From NCBI RefSeq assembly GCF_011068285.1, contig NZ_CP049616.1, forward strand, positions 1-64,000: DNA of 64,000 nucleotides. Reading direction: 5' to 3'. Under the pieces are notes generated by a model, which was not told the origin of the DNA, searched no databases, and was given only the letters and a program-made list of their open reading frames with translations. This DNA comes from Flagellimonas oceani. GTDB taxonomy: Bacteria > Bacteroidota > Bacteroidia > Flavobacteriales > Flavobacteriaceae. The position numbers and the translations under genes are program-made. Shown here in pieces: positions 45,778 to 54,187 of this stretch; within the stretch, counting starts at the first letter, position 1, and every line of letters begins with the position of its first letter.

Positions 45778-46518
45778 ATGCACACACTAGAAGACGTAGA
45801 TAAGGAAAAACTCCCGCAGCACGTGGCCATTATTATGGATGGCAACGGCAGGTGGGCCAAACAGCGTGGAAAGCTCCGTATGTTCGGCCACGAGAACGGG
45901 GTGGAATCCGTGAACCAAACCGTGGAGAACTGCGCAAAGCTCCAGATTCCCTTTTTGACCCTTTATGCCTTTTCCACCGAAAACTGGAACCGGCCCAAAA
46001 CCGAGATAGATACTTTGATGAAGCTCTTGGTGAATGCCCTAAAAAGGGAGTTGAAGACCTTGAACAAACATAATATTAGGTTGAAGGCCATTGGAAAAAT
46101 CGATACACTGCCCAAAAAAGTCCACAAAGAACTTAACGAAGTGATGTCCAAAACCGAAAATAATTCGGGGATGACACTAACGCTGGCACTCAGCTATGGC
46201 TCGCGGGAAGAGATAAAAACGGCCGTTCAGGAGATTGCGACCAAAGTTAAAAATAACATAATTTCCCCCGAAAATATTGACGAAACAGTTATAAATACAC
46301 ATCTTTACGCGCACTTTTTGCCTGATGTAGACCTACTTATCCGCACCAGTGGCGAATGTAGGATAAGTAATTTTTTACTTTGGCAGATAGCATACGCCGA
46401 ATTATATTTTATTGATGTATTTTGGCCCGACTTTAGAGAGAACCATTTGGTAGAGGCCATATTAAGTTATCAAAACAGAGAACGACGATTTGGAAAAACG
46501 AGCGAACAACTTAACTAA
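45778..46518 (+). CDS. uppS: isoprenyl (undecaprenyl) diphosphate synthase
   Basis: 246 residues from the ATG at 45778; a longer TTG start inside porG was rejected. The cis-prenyltransferase motif HVAIIMDGNGRWAKQRG, plus TLYAFSTENWNRP and LIRTSGECRISNFLLWQ, are complete. It makes the C55 lipid carrier for peptidoglycan and surface polysaccharide. Its last 29 bases overlap the start of bamA in another frame. Confidence 0.97.
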   Translation: MHTLEDVDKEKLPQHVAIIMDGNGRWAKQRGKLRMFGHENGVESVNQTVENCAKLQIPFLTLYAFSTENWNRPKTEIDTLMKLLVNALKRELKTLNKHNIRLKAIGKIDTLPKKVHKELNEVMSKTENNSGMTLTLALSYGSREEIKTAVQEIATKVKNNIISPENIDETVINTHLYAHFLPDVDLLIRTSGECRISNFLLWQIAYAELYFIDVFWPDFRENHLVEAILSYQNRERRFGKTSEQLN

Positions 46519-49126
46519 GGGTATCAAAAACATCATACTTTCAACCCTTATTATCCCATTATTTTTATTTTCAACCCAAGGTATTGCCCAAGAGACCAAT
46601 TTTGAAGAAGGCAAGCAGTACATATTGGGAGGGTTGACCGTAACAGGCTTACAGAGTTACAACGAACAAACCGTAAAAAGCTATACGGGGCTACGGGTGG
46701 GACAGCCCATCAAGGTGCCAGGGGATGAAATAAGCGCAGTGATCAAAAAGCTCTGGAACCTCGACCTGTTCAGCAATGTGGAAATGTTCTACACCAATAT
46801 CGAGGACGACAAAATATTTTTGGAACTCAGTATCACCGAACGCCCGACCTTGAACAATGTGACCGTTTACGGTGTCAAAAAGCGTAAAGTAGAGGATATT
46901 ATTGACGATACCGATCTTAAAAAGGGAAAGAAAATCACCGAAAGCTTAATTGCCAACACCAAGAACTATCTTCAGAACAAGTACAAAAAGCAAGGGTTCC
47001 TGAATGCCAAGGTGAACATTGCCACCACTGCGGATACTACGGGGACCAACGTTCAGAACATGGTCATCAACGTAAATAAAGGCGATAAGGTAAAAATTAA
47101 GGATATCAACTTTGTGGGCAATGAAAAGTTATCCGACAAGAGACTTAAAAAATCACTGAAAAATACCAAAAAGAAAAAGTTTTATCGTTTTTGGAAGAAA
47201 TCCAAATACATTGAAGCCGATTTTGAGGAAGATCTGGATAATTTGATAGATACCTATGCCGAAAGGGGATATAGGGATGCCCGGGTGCTTTCGGACACTT
47301 TTGTAAAATTGGACGAGAAAAATATAGAGCTTACCATTAAAGTGGAGGAGGGCGATAAATATTATTTTGGCGATATTGATTTTGTTGGTAACTCAGTTTA
47401 CACGGATAGAATGTTGAGCCAAGTGCTCGGAATCAAAAAAGGGGATACCTACAATGGTGTACTCCTTAAGGAGCGTATAGCCGACGATTCCGACCCGGAT
47501 GCGGCCGATTTGACAAACCTTTATCAAAACAACGGTTATCTGTTCTCCAGTATAAACCCGGTCGAGGTCTCCGCCGTAAACGACACCATCGATTTTGAAA
47601 TACGGATCATTGAGGGCAAAGAAACTTTCTTGGATCACGTAACGGTTTCAGGAAACGATAAGACCAATGACCATGTAATTTACAGGGAAATCAGAACAAG
47701 GCCAGGGCAAAAATATAGTAAGTCCAACATCGTAAGGACGATACGGGAATTGGGCCAGCTAGGATTTTTTGATGCAGAGCAGATTGTGCCTGACATTCAA
47801 AATCCAGACCCCAACGCAGGTACCGTGGATGTGAACTATAGCTTGGTGGAATCGGGCTCCAGCCAGATTGAGCTGCAAGGCGGTTTTGGTGGTGGAGGTT
47901 TTATAGGTACTTTGGGACTCTCTTTCAGTAACTTCTCTTTAAAGAACATTTTCAATAAGGAAGCGTATAGGCCAGTACCCATGGGAGATGGTCAAACCTT
48001 TGCTTTGCGTTTGCAGGCCAGTAGGACCTTCCGAGTGTACAGTTTGAACTTTTCCGAACCATGGTTGGGCGGTAAAAAACCGGTAAGGTTTAATATGTCG
48101 CTTTCCAGAACACAACAGTTTGCTACAGGGTTCGATCAAAATGGTAGATTGGATGTACAGAAAGATCGTGGTTTTTCCATTACAGGTATAACCGCAGGTT
48201 TGGCAAAAAGGGTACAATGGCCCGATGATTACTTTACCATTTCACACTCTTTGGGTTATCAATACTATAAGTTCGATGATTACGATTTGGGGCTATTTAA
48301 CTTTGGTAACGGTAGTTCAAATTCATTGACATACACTTTTGGTATTTCCAGAAGCTCCCAAGGTCCCAGTAGAATTTTCCCCATGACGGGGTCCAACTTT
48401 GAGCTTACGGCAAAATTTACACCGCCATATTCGCTCTTTGGCAACAAAGATTTCAAATCGTTAAGAGACCGTAGAAAGGAGTTGACGGATATCTCTCTGG
48501 AAAGAGCATTGACCACTCAGGAAGCCAATGAAATACGGGAGATAGAAAAGGAACGTTTTAGGTGGTTGGAGTTCTATAAGGTGAAGTTTAAAGGGGATTG
48601 GTATACCAATATTGTGGATAAACTGGTATTGCGTACCAATGCCGAATTTGGTTTCTTGGGTTCTTATAATAATGACATTGGGGATGTGCCTTTTGAACGT
48701 TTTTATGTTGGAGGCGATGGTCTAGGGAACTTTAGTTTGGACGGAAGGGATGTGGTGCAGCTCAGAGGTTACGAGAACAGCTCGTTGGCCTTTTCAGTAT
48801 ATAACCCGATTCGACAGAGAGCACAGCAAGAAGGTGGGGTCATCTACAACAAGTATTCCATGGAGCTTCGATATCCTTTGACCTTAAAACCATCAGCGTC
48901 CATTTACGTACAAACATTTTTGGAAGCAGGTAACGCGTTCAATAACTTTCAGGACCTTAACCCTTTTGAGCTGAAAAGATCGGCAGGTGCAGGTTTAAGG
49001 ATCTTTATGCCGGCGTTCGGTCTTTTGGGGATTGACTTTGGATATGGTTTTGATGCAGATAACGTTAGGCCAAATGCCGGGCCCAGTGGTTGGCAGACAC
49101 ACTTTATCATTGGACAACAATTTTAA
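46490..49126 (+). CDS. bamA: outer membrane protein assembly factor BamA
   Basis: 878 residues. No ATG is available near the N-terminus. The best start is TTG at 46490, inside the end of uppS, giving a signal peptide ending in GIAQ. Five POTRA domains (about 45-420) with repeated VTVYGVKKRK-type openings precede a 16-strand barrel that ends in IIGQQF, the C-terminal Phe signature. It inserts outer-membrane barrels. A decayed copy of its own C-terminus follows immediately downstream (49113-49304). It sits in the porG-uppS-bamA-ompH cluster. Confidence 0.94.
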   Translation: MEKRANNLTKGIKNIILSTLIIPLFLFSTQGIAQETNFEEGKQYILGGLTVTGLQSYNEQTVKSYTGLRVGQPIKVPGDEISAVIKKLWNLDLFSNVEMFYTNIEDDKIFLELSITERPTLNNVTVYGVKKRKVEDIIDDTDLKKGKKITESLIANTKNYLQNKYKKQGFLNAKVNIATTADTTGTNVQNMVINVNKGDKVKIKDINFVGNEKLSDKRLKKSLKNTKKKKFYRFWKKSKYIEADFEEDLDNLIDTYAERGYRDARVLSDTFVKLDEKNIELTIKVEEGDKYYFGDIDFVGNSVYTDRMLSQVLGIKKGDTYNGVLLKERIADDSDPDAADLTNLYQNNGYLFSSINPVEVSAVNDTIDFEIRIIEGKETFLDHVTVSGNDKTNDHVIYREIRTRPGQKYSKSNIVRTIRELGQLGFFDAEQIVPDIQNPDPNAGTVDVNYSLVESGSSQIELQGGFGGGGFIGTLGLSFSNFSLKNIFNKEAYRPVPMGDGQTFALRLQASRTFRVYSLNFSEPWLGGKKPVRFNMSLSRTQQFATGFDQNGRLDVQKDRGFSITGITAGLAKRVQWPDDYFTISHSLGYQYYKFDDYDLGLFNFGNGSSNSLTYTFGISRSSQGPSRIFPMTGSNFELTAKFTPPYSLFGNKDFKSLRDRRKELTDISLERALTTQEANEIREIEKERFRWLEFYKVKFKGDWYTNIVDKLVLRTNAEFGFLGSYNNDIGDVPFERFYVGGDGLGNFSLDGRDVVQLRGYENSSLAFSVYNPIRQRAQQEGGVIYNKYSMELRYPLTLKPSASIYVQTFLEAGNAFNNFQDLNPFELKRSAGAGLRIFMPAFGLLGIDFGYGFDADNVRPNAGPSGWQTHFIIGQQF

Positions 49127-49304
49127 TGATTATAATCCGTTTGAGTTAAAAAGATCTGCCGGAGTGGGGCTACGTTTTTTTGGGCCGGTATAGAATACTC
49201 TCTGGAATCAATTCTGATGAAAAGCTACATCTAATGGCAAAATCAGGATTCAATATGGGGCAAGTGATCGGTAAACGGACTTCATCATCGGGCAGCAGTT
49301 TTAA
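49113..49304 (+). pseudogene. decayed fragment of a second BamA C-terminus
   Basis: Reading from just before the bamA stop in the +1 frame gives NFNDYNPFELKRSAGVGLRF, matching the intact NPFELKRSAG.GLR of bamA. Stops and frame changes follow, and then FIIGQQF with a TAA at 49281-49304, the same ending as bamA. The matching parts differ at silent sites, so this is an old paralogue remnant, not a fresh duplication. Confidence 0.7.
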
Positions 49305-49359
49305 TTTATGAAAAACGTGTATTTCTTATTTATCAAATAGTTCATTTTGAATAAATTAG

Positions 49360-49367
49360 TAATTTTG
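49360..49367 (+). promoter_or_regulatory. putative -7 box upstream of the first ompH
   Basis: TAATTTTG matches TAnnTTTG, 35 bases before the ATG at 49403, so the ompH pair may be transcribed apart from bamA. Confidence 0.4.
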
Positions 49368-49402
49368 GCACGATATTTTCTATGTAAAATGCGGAATCAA
49401 AG

Positions 49403-50224
49403 ATGAATACCAAAGTTCTTTTAACATTAGTCGTTTTGTTGACATCCTTTTATGGGTTTTCCCAACGCGGTGTGCGCATAGGGTATGTGGATATGGAATA
49501 TATCCTTGAAAATGTGGAGGAGTATAGGGATGCCACGGAACAATTGAACACCAAGGCACAAAAATGGAAGCAGGATATCGAGCTGAAGCAAAGCGTCATC
49601 GAACAAATGAAAAAAGATTTGATGGCCGAAAAAGTGCTCCTGACCGATGAACTGATTTTGGAGCGGGAAGAGGAAATCCAGCTATTGGAAAAGGAAATGT
49701 TGGACTACCAGCAAGACCGTTTTGGACCGCAAGGGGATTTGGTGCTGCAAAAACAATTGTTGATACAGCCCATTCAAGACCAAGTTTTCAACGAAGTACA
49801 AAAAATCGGCACCAATAAAAGATACGATTTTATTTTTGATAAATCCGCAGATGTTGTAATGTTGTACTCCGAAAAAAGACACGACATAAGTGACTTGGTT
49901 TTAAGGGAGATAGGACGCACAAGAAAAATAAGCGCATCCAATAAAAAACAAGAACAACAAAACCGCTTGGATCAGTTCCAAGAAGAGGAAGACCAAATAA
50001 GCGATGCGCTCAAGGAAAGGCAGGAACAGGCCGAAGAGGCCCTTGAGGAAAGGGAGAAGGCGGCAGATGAGCGGAGAGCCGAAAAATTAAAGGAAAGAGA
50101 AGAACGAAAGAAAGCATACGAAGAAAGAAGAAAAAAATTATTGGAAGAGCGCGAGGCCCAGCGAAAAGCCAAATTGGAAGAGCGAAAAAAAGCGCAAGAA
50201 CAACAAAAGGATTCAATAGGATAG
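49403..50224 (+). CDS. OmpH/Skp family periplasmic chaperone, long coiled-coil form
   Basis: 273 residues. A signal peptide ends near FSQ. The Skp-type domain starts RIGYVDMEYIL and continues with long coiled-coil helices. The C-terminal 90 residues are an extended charged helix of EER/KER repeats, unusual in length for the family. Skp proteins hold outer-membrane proteins on their way to BamA, encoded just upstream. The second ompH gene follows 49 bases later. Confidence 0.9.
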   Translation: MNTKVLLTLVVLLTSFYGFSQRGVRIGYVDMEYILENVEEYRDATEQLNTKAQKWKQDIELKQSVIEQMKKDLMAEKVLLTDELILEREEEIQLLEKEMLDYQQDRFGPQGDLVLQKQLLIQPIQDQVFNEVQKIGTNKRYDFIFDKSADVVMLYSEKRHDISDLVLREIGRTRKISASNKKQEQQNRLDQFQEEEDQISDALKERQEQAEEALEEREKAADERRAEKLKEREERKKAYEERRKKLLEEREAQRKAKLEERKKAQEQQKDSIG

Positions 50225-50273
50225 TTTATATTGAAACACTAAATTTAAAGTCAAAAAAGTAACGTTGAGAATC

Positions 50274-50783
50274 ATGAGAAATGTAAAAAGAATCGCTGTA
50301 GCCCTAGTATTGTTTGTTGCGGCTACGGGTTTTGTAAATGCACAGAGCAAAGTTGCACACATCAATGTACAGCAACTATTGTCTGATATGCCGGAGATGA
50401 AGGCTGCACAGGCCGAATTGAAGAAATTACAGGAAACCTACAGAGCGGACATCCAAAGCTCCATGACAGAGCTTCAAAACAAGTATACCCAGTACCAAAA
50501 CGAAGCTACTTCCAAAACAAGGGAAGAGAACGAACAAAGAGCAGTTGAGCTTCAAGGGTTCGAAAAAAACATTCAGGAAGCAGAGCAAGCGGCCATGCAG
50601 GAAATGCAGAAAAAGCAACAGGAACTGTTCGCTCCAATTTCTGACAAGGCCAAAGCAGCTATCGAAAAAGTAGCAGCCGCCAAAGGTTACGATTACGTAA
50701 TCGATGCCAGCCCAGGGTTGAGCTTGATCGTAGCAAAAGGTCCAGACCTTTTGGCAGATGTAAAAAAGGAGTTGGGTTTCTAA
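50274..50783 (+). CDS. OmpH/Skp family periplasmic chaperone
   Basis: 169 residues from the ATG at 50274; a TTG three codons upstream is possible. A signal peptide ends in VNAQ. The core starts KVAHINVQQLLSDMPEMK, with a coiled-coil hairpin and the conserved C-terminal YDYVIDASPGLSLIVA. It is the standard-length Skp, paired with the longer form upstream, and likely forms a trimer with tentacle-like helices. A strong terminator follows. Confidence 0.93.
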   Translation: MRNVKRIAVALVLFVAATGFVNAQSKVAHINVQQLLSDMPEMKAAQAELKKLQETYRADIQSSMTELQNKYTQYQNEATSKTREENEQRAVELQGFEKNIQEAEQAAMQEMQKKQQELFAPISDKAKAAIEKVAAAKGYDYVIDASPGLSLIVAKGPDLLADVKKELGF

Positions 50784-50809
50784 ACCTTGCCGTCAACAAT
50801 ATTTTATTT

Positions 50810-50839
50810 AAAAACCGCTTTTTTTAAAGCGGTTTTTTT
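50810..50839 (+). terminator. terminator after ompH
   Basis: Stem CCGCTTT / AAAGCGG with a TTTT loop, extended by A and T tracts on both sides. Confidence 0.9.
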
Positions 50840-50872
50840 ATGCCATAAAAATTTAAGCCACTATTTTTAATC

Positions 50873-51652
50873 ATGCAAAAACCAATTGGCATTTTCGATT
50901 CAGGGGTAGGGGGTACTTCCATTTGGAAAGAGGTGGCCAAGATGCTGCCCAACGAAAACACCATCTACTTGGCAGATAGCGCCAATGCCCCCTATGGTGA
51001 AAAGTCAAAAGAAGAGATTCTAAGCCTCAGTATAAAAAATACCGAGTATTTGCTCAACGCCGGGAGCAAGATCATTGTAGTGGCCTGTAACACCGCCACA
51101 ACAAACGCCATAGATCATCTCCGTTCACATTACGATGTTCCATTTATTGGTATTGAACCGGCGATCAAACCTGCTGCCCTTCAGACCAAAACAAAAAAGG
51201 TAGGGGTATTGGCCACCAAGGGAACGCTATCCAGTAGTTTGTTCCACAATACTTCCAAACTCTTCGCCGAAGGCATCACTGTCTTGGAACAGGAAGGAAA
51301 GGGTTTGGTGGAACTGATAGAGGCCGGCAAAATTGATTCCCCGGAGATGAGAAGCCTATTGGCGACTTTCCTGGATCCCATGCTCAAAGAGAATATAGAT
51401 TGTTTGGTGCTCGGATGCACCCACTATCCCTATCTGATTCCTGTTTTGAGGGAAATGCTCCCGGAACATATCAATATTATCGACTCTGGAGAGGCCGTGG
51501 CGCGCCAAACCAAGGCCGTTCTGGAACAGAACAATCTGCTATCGGACAGCGAAAATCGCCCCGATCATATCTTTTATACCAATGCAGATGTAAAGGTTTT
51601 GAAAGATTTGGTCGACGACCCTACGGCCCAGATATCTTCTAAGGATTTTTAA
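50873..51652 (+). CDS. murI: glutamate racemase
   Basis: 259 residues. Substrate-binding motif FDSGVGGTS and the two catalytic cysteines in VACNTATT and LGCTHYPY are present. It makes D-glutamate for peptidoglycan. It is convergent with the DHFR gene (4-base gap) and separated from ompH by a terminator. Confidence 0.97.
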   Translation: MQKPIGIFDSGVGGTSIWKEVAKMLPNENTIYLADSANAPYGEKSKEEILSLSIKNTEYLLNAGSKIIVVACNTATTNAIDHLRSHYDVPFIGIEPAIKPAALQTKTKKVGVLATKGTLSSSLFHNTSKLFAEGITVLEQEGKGLVELIEAGKIDSPEMRSLLATFLDPMLKENIDCLVLGCTHYPYLIPVLREMLPEHINIIDSGEAVARQTKAVLEQNNLLSDSENRPDHIFYTNADVKVLKDLVDDPTAQISSKDF

Positions 51653-51656
51653 GACC

Positions 51657-52148
51657 CTATTTTCTTTTGTAGGTGAGGTAGGTAAAACTGTATTTGTGAC
51701 GATCATCCTTTGGATGATGCTCCTCCTTGACCAACTCCCATTGCTCTTCATCGATCTCGGGAAAAAAAGCGTCGGCCTCAAAGGTGCCGTGCACCCGTGT
51801 GAGTTCAATATCCGTAGCGCGGTCCATGGACTGCTTGTAAATTTCCCCGCCCCCGATAATGTAGGCAGTTTCGTTGTCCGCGACCAAGGCAATGGCATCC
51901 GCCAATGAGTGGACAATGGTACAGGGAAACTTCGGTGTGTAATCTTCGTCCCGTGTAATGGCAATATGGGTGCGGTTGGGCAAAGGTTTTGGAAAACTCT
52001 CCAAGGTCTTTCTGCCCATAATGATCTTGTGTCCAGAGGTCAGGTTTTTAAAACGTTTAAAATCGTCCGGTAAATGCCACACCAAGTCGTTGTCCTTGCC
52101 AAGGGCATTGTTTTCGGCCGCCGCCGCAATAATGATCAATTTTCTCAT
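51657..52148 (-). CDS. folA: dihydrofolate reductase
   Basis: 163 residues. Motifs: N-terminal IIIAAAAENNALGKDNDLVWHLPDD with the active-site Asp, GRKTLESFPKPLPNR, and IIGGGEIYKQ. It reduces dihydrofolate with NADPH, recycling the product of ThyA, which is encoded on the same strand at 57851. Its start overlaps the stop of the 2TM gene by 4 bases (ATGA). Confidence 0.96.
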   Translation of the reverse strand: MRKLIIIAAAAENNALGKDNDLVWHLPDDFKRFKNLTSGHKIIMGRKTLESFPKPLPNRTHIAITRDEDYTPKFPCTIVHSLADAIALVADNETAYIIGGGEIYKQSMDRATDIELTRVHGTFEADAFFPEIDEEQWELVKEEHHPKDDRHKYSFTYLTYKRK

Positions 52149-52537
52149 TGATCTTTTTTTTTATTGATCTTGGAAAGGGGAAAGTCCGTTTCTATTTCCT
52201 TTTGGATCTCGCCGATACGTTTTTTTTGAAGGTTTACCAATCGCTCGCGTTGCTGGCGCTCCCAATTTTGCCCCATGAATTTGTGGGTCACAAAAACATT
52301 GAAGACATGCAGGACCAAGAAAAGGGTCCAAGCCAGTACGATCCAAATGGACCAATCGTAAGTCTCTCCGTACTTGAGTACTTTGTTGGCAAGAATCAAA
52401 AAAATACTTCCGATCAAGAAAATTACGAAGTGGGAGAACAGTCGCTTCTTTTGTTTGATGCGCTTATGGGCATTCTCCAAAAGTTCGTGCTGCTCCAAAT
52501 CTATTTCCGACTTCTTCTTTTTACCAAATGACAACAT
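52145..52537 (-). CDS. 2TM domain-containing protein
   Basis: 130 residues from the ATG at 52537. A longer start at 52597 overlaps the divergent aminotransferase gene and was not used. Two membrane helices (at about 36-55 and 69-89) are separated by a short loop, and basic ends face the cytoplasm, as in the 2TM family. Its role is unknown. It is coupled to the DHFR gene by a 4-base overlap. Confidence 0.8.
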   Translation of the reverse strand: MLSFGKKKKSEIDLEQHELLENAHKRIKQKKRLFSHFVIFLIGSIFLILANKVLKYGETYDWSIWIVLAWTLFLVLHVFNVFVTHKFMGQNWERQQRERLVNLQKKRIGEIQKEIETDFPLSKINKKKDQ

Positions 52538-52591
52538 GGAATGGCTATCTTTATCAACAAAGATAATTGAATTGTATCCAAAAATCCCGAT

Positions 52592-53686
52592 ATGCAAACC
52601 CTAAGAAAAAAATTCCCCGTGCTTAACCATTATGTTTATGCCAATACAGCATCCGCAGGTCTGTTGAGTGAAGATTTGATGGAATGGAGACAAGGGCACG
52701 ACCTGGATTATCTGATCGGAGGAAGCGAGATGAAGAACAAGGGCTTTGCCCACATGCCGGAGATCAAGAAGACCATTGGCAAGTTTTTCAATTGCAAATC
52801 CGAGAATGTAGCTATGGTGCCCAATTTTACTTTGGGGTTCAACCTGTTGCTGGAAGGATTGCCCAAGGATAAAAAAGTATTGCTCGTCAACAAGGATTAT
52901 CCCAGTGTAAATTGGCCGTTCGAGACACGAAATTTTGATCGGGATTATGTGGATGCGGATGAAAATATGGAAGAAAGCATCCATGCCAAGGTGAAGAAAG
53001 GTGATATCGGTATTCTTGCGCTAAGTTTGGTGCAATGGGTAGATGGGGTACGTATTGATTTTGATTTTTTGAAGGATTTGAAAAAGGAATTTCCCGACCT
53101 GATGATTTTGGCCGATGGCACCCAATATTGTGGTACCGAGCCTTTCGATTTTGAGGCATCGGGAATCGATATTTTGGGGACAAGTGCCTACAAATGGATG
53201 CTAGCAGGGTATGGGAACGGATTTTTCTTGGTGAAGGATGCGGTCATGGACCGGTTTGAGCTTCGGGGGATAGGCAATGGTTCCGTAAACAACGATGCTT
53301 CCAAACGGGACAGCATTACTTTTTGCAAGTTCTTGGAACCGGGCCATTTGGATTCCCTCAATTTTGGGAGCTTGGAGTTCGCGGTCAATTTTTTGGACGA
53401 AATAGGCCCTGAAAATGTGCAGGCCCAGCTGCAAAAGCTGTCAAAAAAAGCAATGACGGCATTTACGGAGCTTGATCTACTGGAGCCTGCAGTTATCAAA
53501 AGAAAGCGGCACAGCACCATATTCAATATAAAGGGCGACGAGAATCTCTTCAATAAACTCACCGAAGAAAACATAGTGGCCTCGCCACGGGGCGGAGGCA
53601 TTCGATTGAGCTTTCATTTTTATAACACCGAGGCGGAAATAGATGTTATCGCAACACTTCTAAAGCGCTGGGCGTCAAAATCATAA
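52592..53686 (+). CDS. class V aminotransferase-like PLP enzyme
   Basis: 364 residues of fold type I. The PLP Lys is predicted at 201 in GTSAYKWMLAGYG, with the Asp that binds the pyridine ring in ILADGTQYCG. It resembles the cysteine desulfurase/isopenicillin-N epimerase branch but has no obvious catalytic Cys loop. The substrate is unknown. It is divergent from the 2TM gene; the CBM48-like gene follows. Confidence 0.85.
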   Translation: MQTLRKKFPVLNHYVYANTASAGLLSEDLMEWRQGHDLDYLIGGSEMKNKGFAHMPEIKKTIGKFFNCKSENVAMVPNFTLGFNLLLEGLPKDKKVLLVNKDYPSVNWPFETRNFDRDYVDADENMEESIHAKVKKGDIGILALSLVQWVDGVRIDFDFLKDLKKEFPDLMILADGTQYCGTEPFDFEASGIDILGTSAYKWMLAGYGNGFFLVKDAVMDRFELRGIGNGSVNNDASKRDSITFCKFLEPGHLDSLNFGSLEFAVNFLDEIGPENVQAQLQKLSKKAMTAFTELDLLEPAVIKRKRHSTIFNIKGDENLFNKLTEENIVASPRGGGIRLSFHFYNTEAEIDVIATLLKRWASKS

Positions 53687-53827
53687 TTGGTAAAAAACGC
53701 CGATCTTATTTGCTAAAAGTAATCCTTCGGTTAGGTGGATTTTATCAAATTGATAAATCGGTTCTAACTAATTGTAAATAAACGGTTTTATGTATTGTTT
53801 TGTACTGAAATTAAAATTTTCGGTACC

Positions 53828-54124
53828 ATGGCAATTAAAAAACAATACCTGAAGAGCAAGCCTGTTTGCAAAGTAACCTTTACGGTTCCTGCAGATGAGG
53901 CGGAGACCGTTGCAGTAGTTGGCGATTTCAATAAATGGAATCCCAAAAAGAGCGGCTTAAAAAAATTGAAGAACGGAACCTTTAAGGGTACGTTCGAACT
54001 ACCTGTGGAGAACAGCTACGAGTTTAGATATTTGATAGACGGCAACTATACCAACGATGGTGAGGCAGATCGTTACCAATGGAACGATTACGCCGGCACC
54101 GAAAATGCCGTTTTGGAAGTTTAA
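53828..54124 (+). CDS. isoamylase early-set (CBM48-like) domain protein
   Basis: 98 residues from the ATG at 53828; a TTG further up is weaker. The whole chain is one early-set Ig-like domain (VTFTVPADEAETVAVVGDFN, SYEFRYLIDG) seen as the glycogen-binding module of glycogen-branching enzymes and AMPK. No catalytic domain is attached. It may bind alpha-glucan or act as a small adaptor. Confidence 0.85.
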   Translation: MAIKKQYLKSKPVCKVTFTVPADEAETVAVVGDFNKWNPKKSGLKKLKNGTFKGTFELPVENSYEFRYLIDGNYTNDGEADRYQWNDYAGTENAVLEV

Positions 54125-54187
54125 AAAACACTATCCGCCATCAGTTTGCCCCAAAATTGGTGGCGGATTAATTTTGTCTACATCAAA

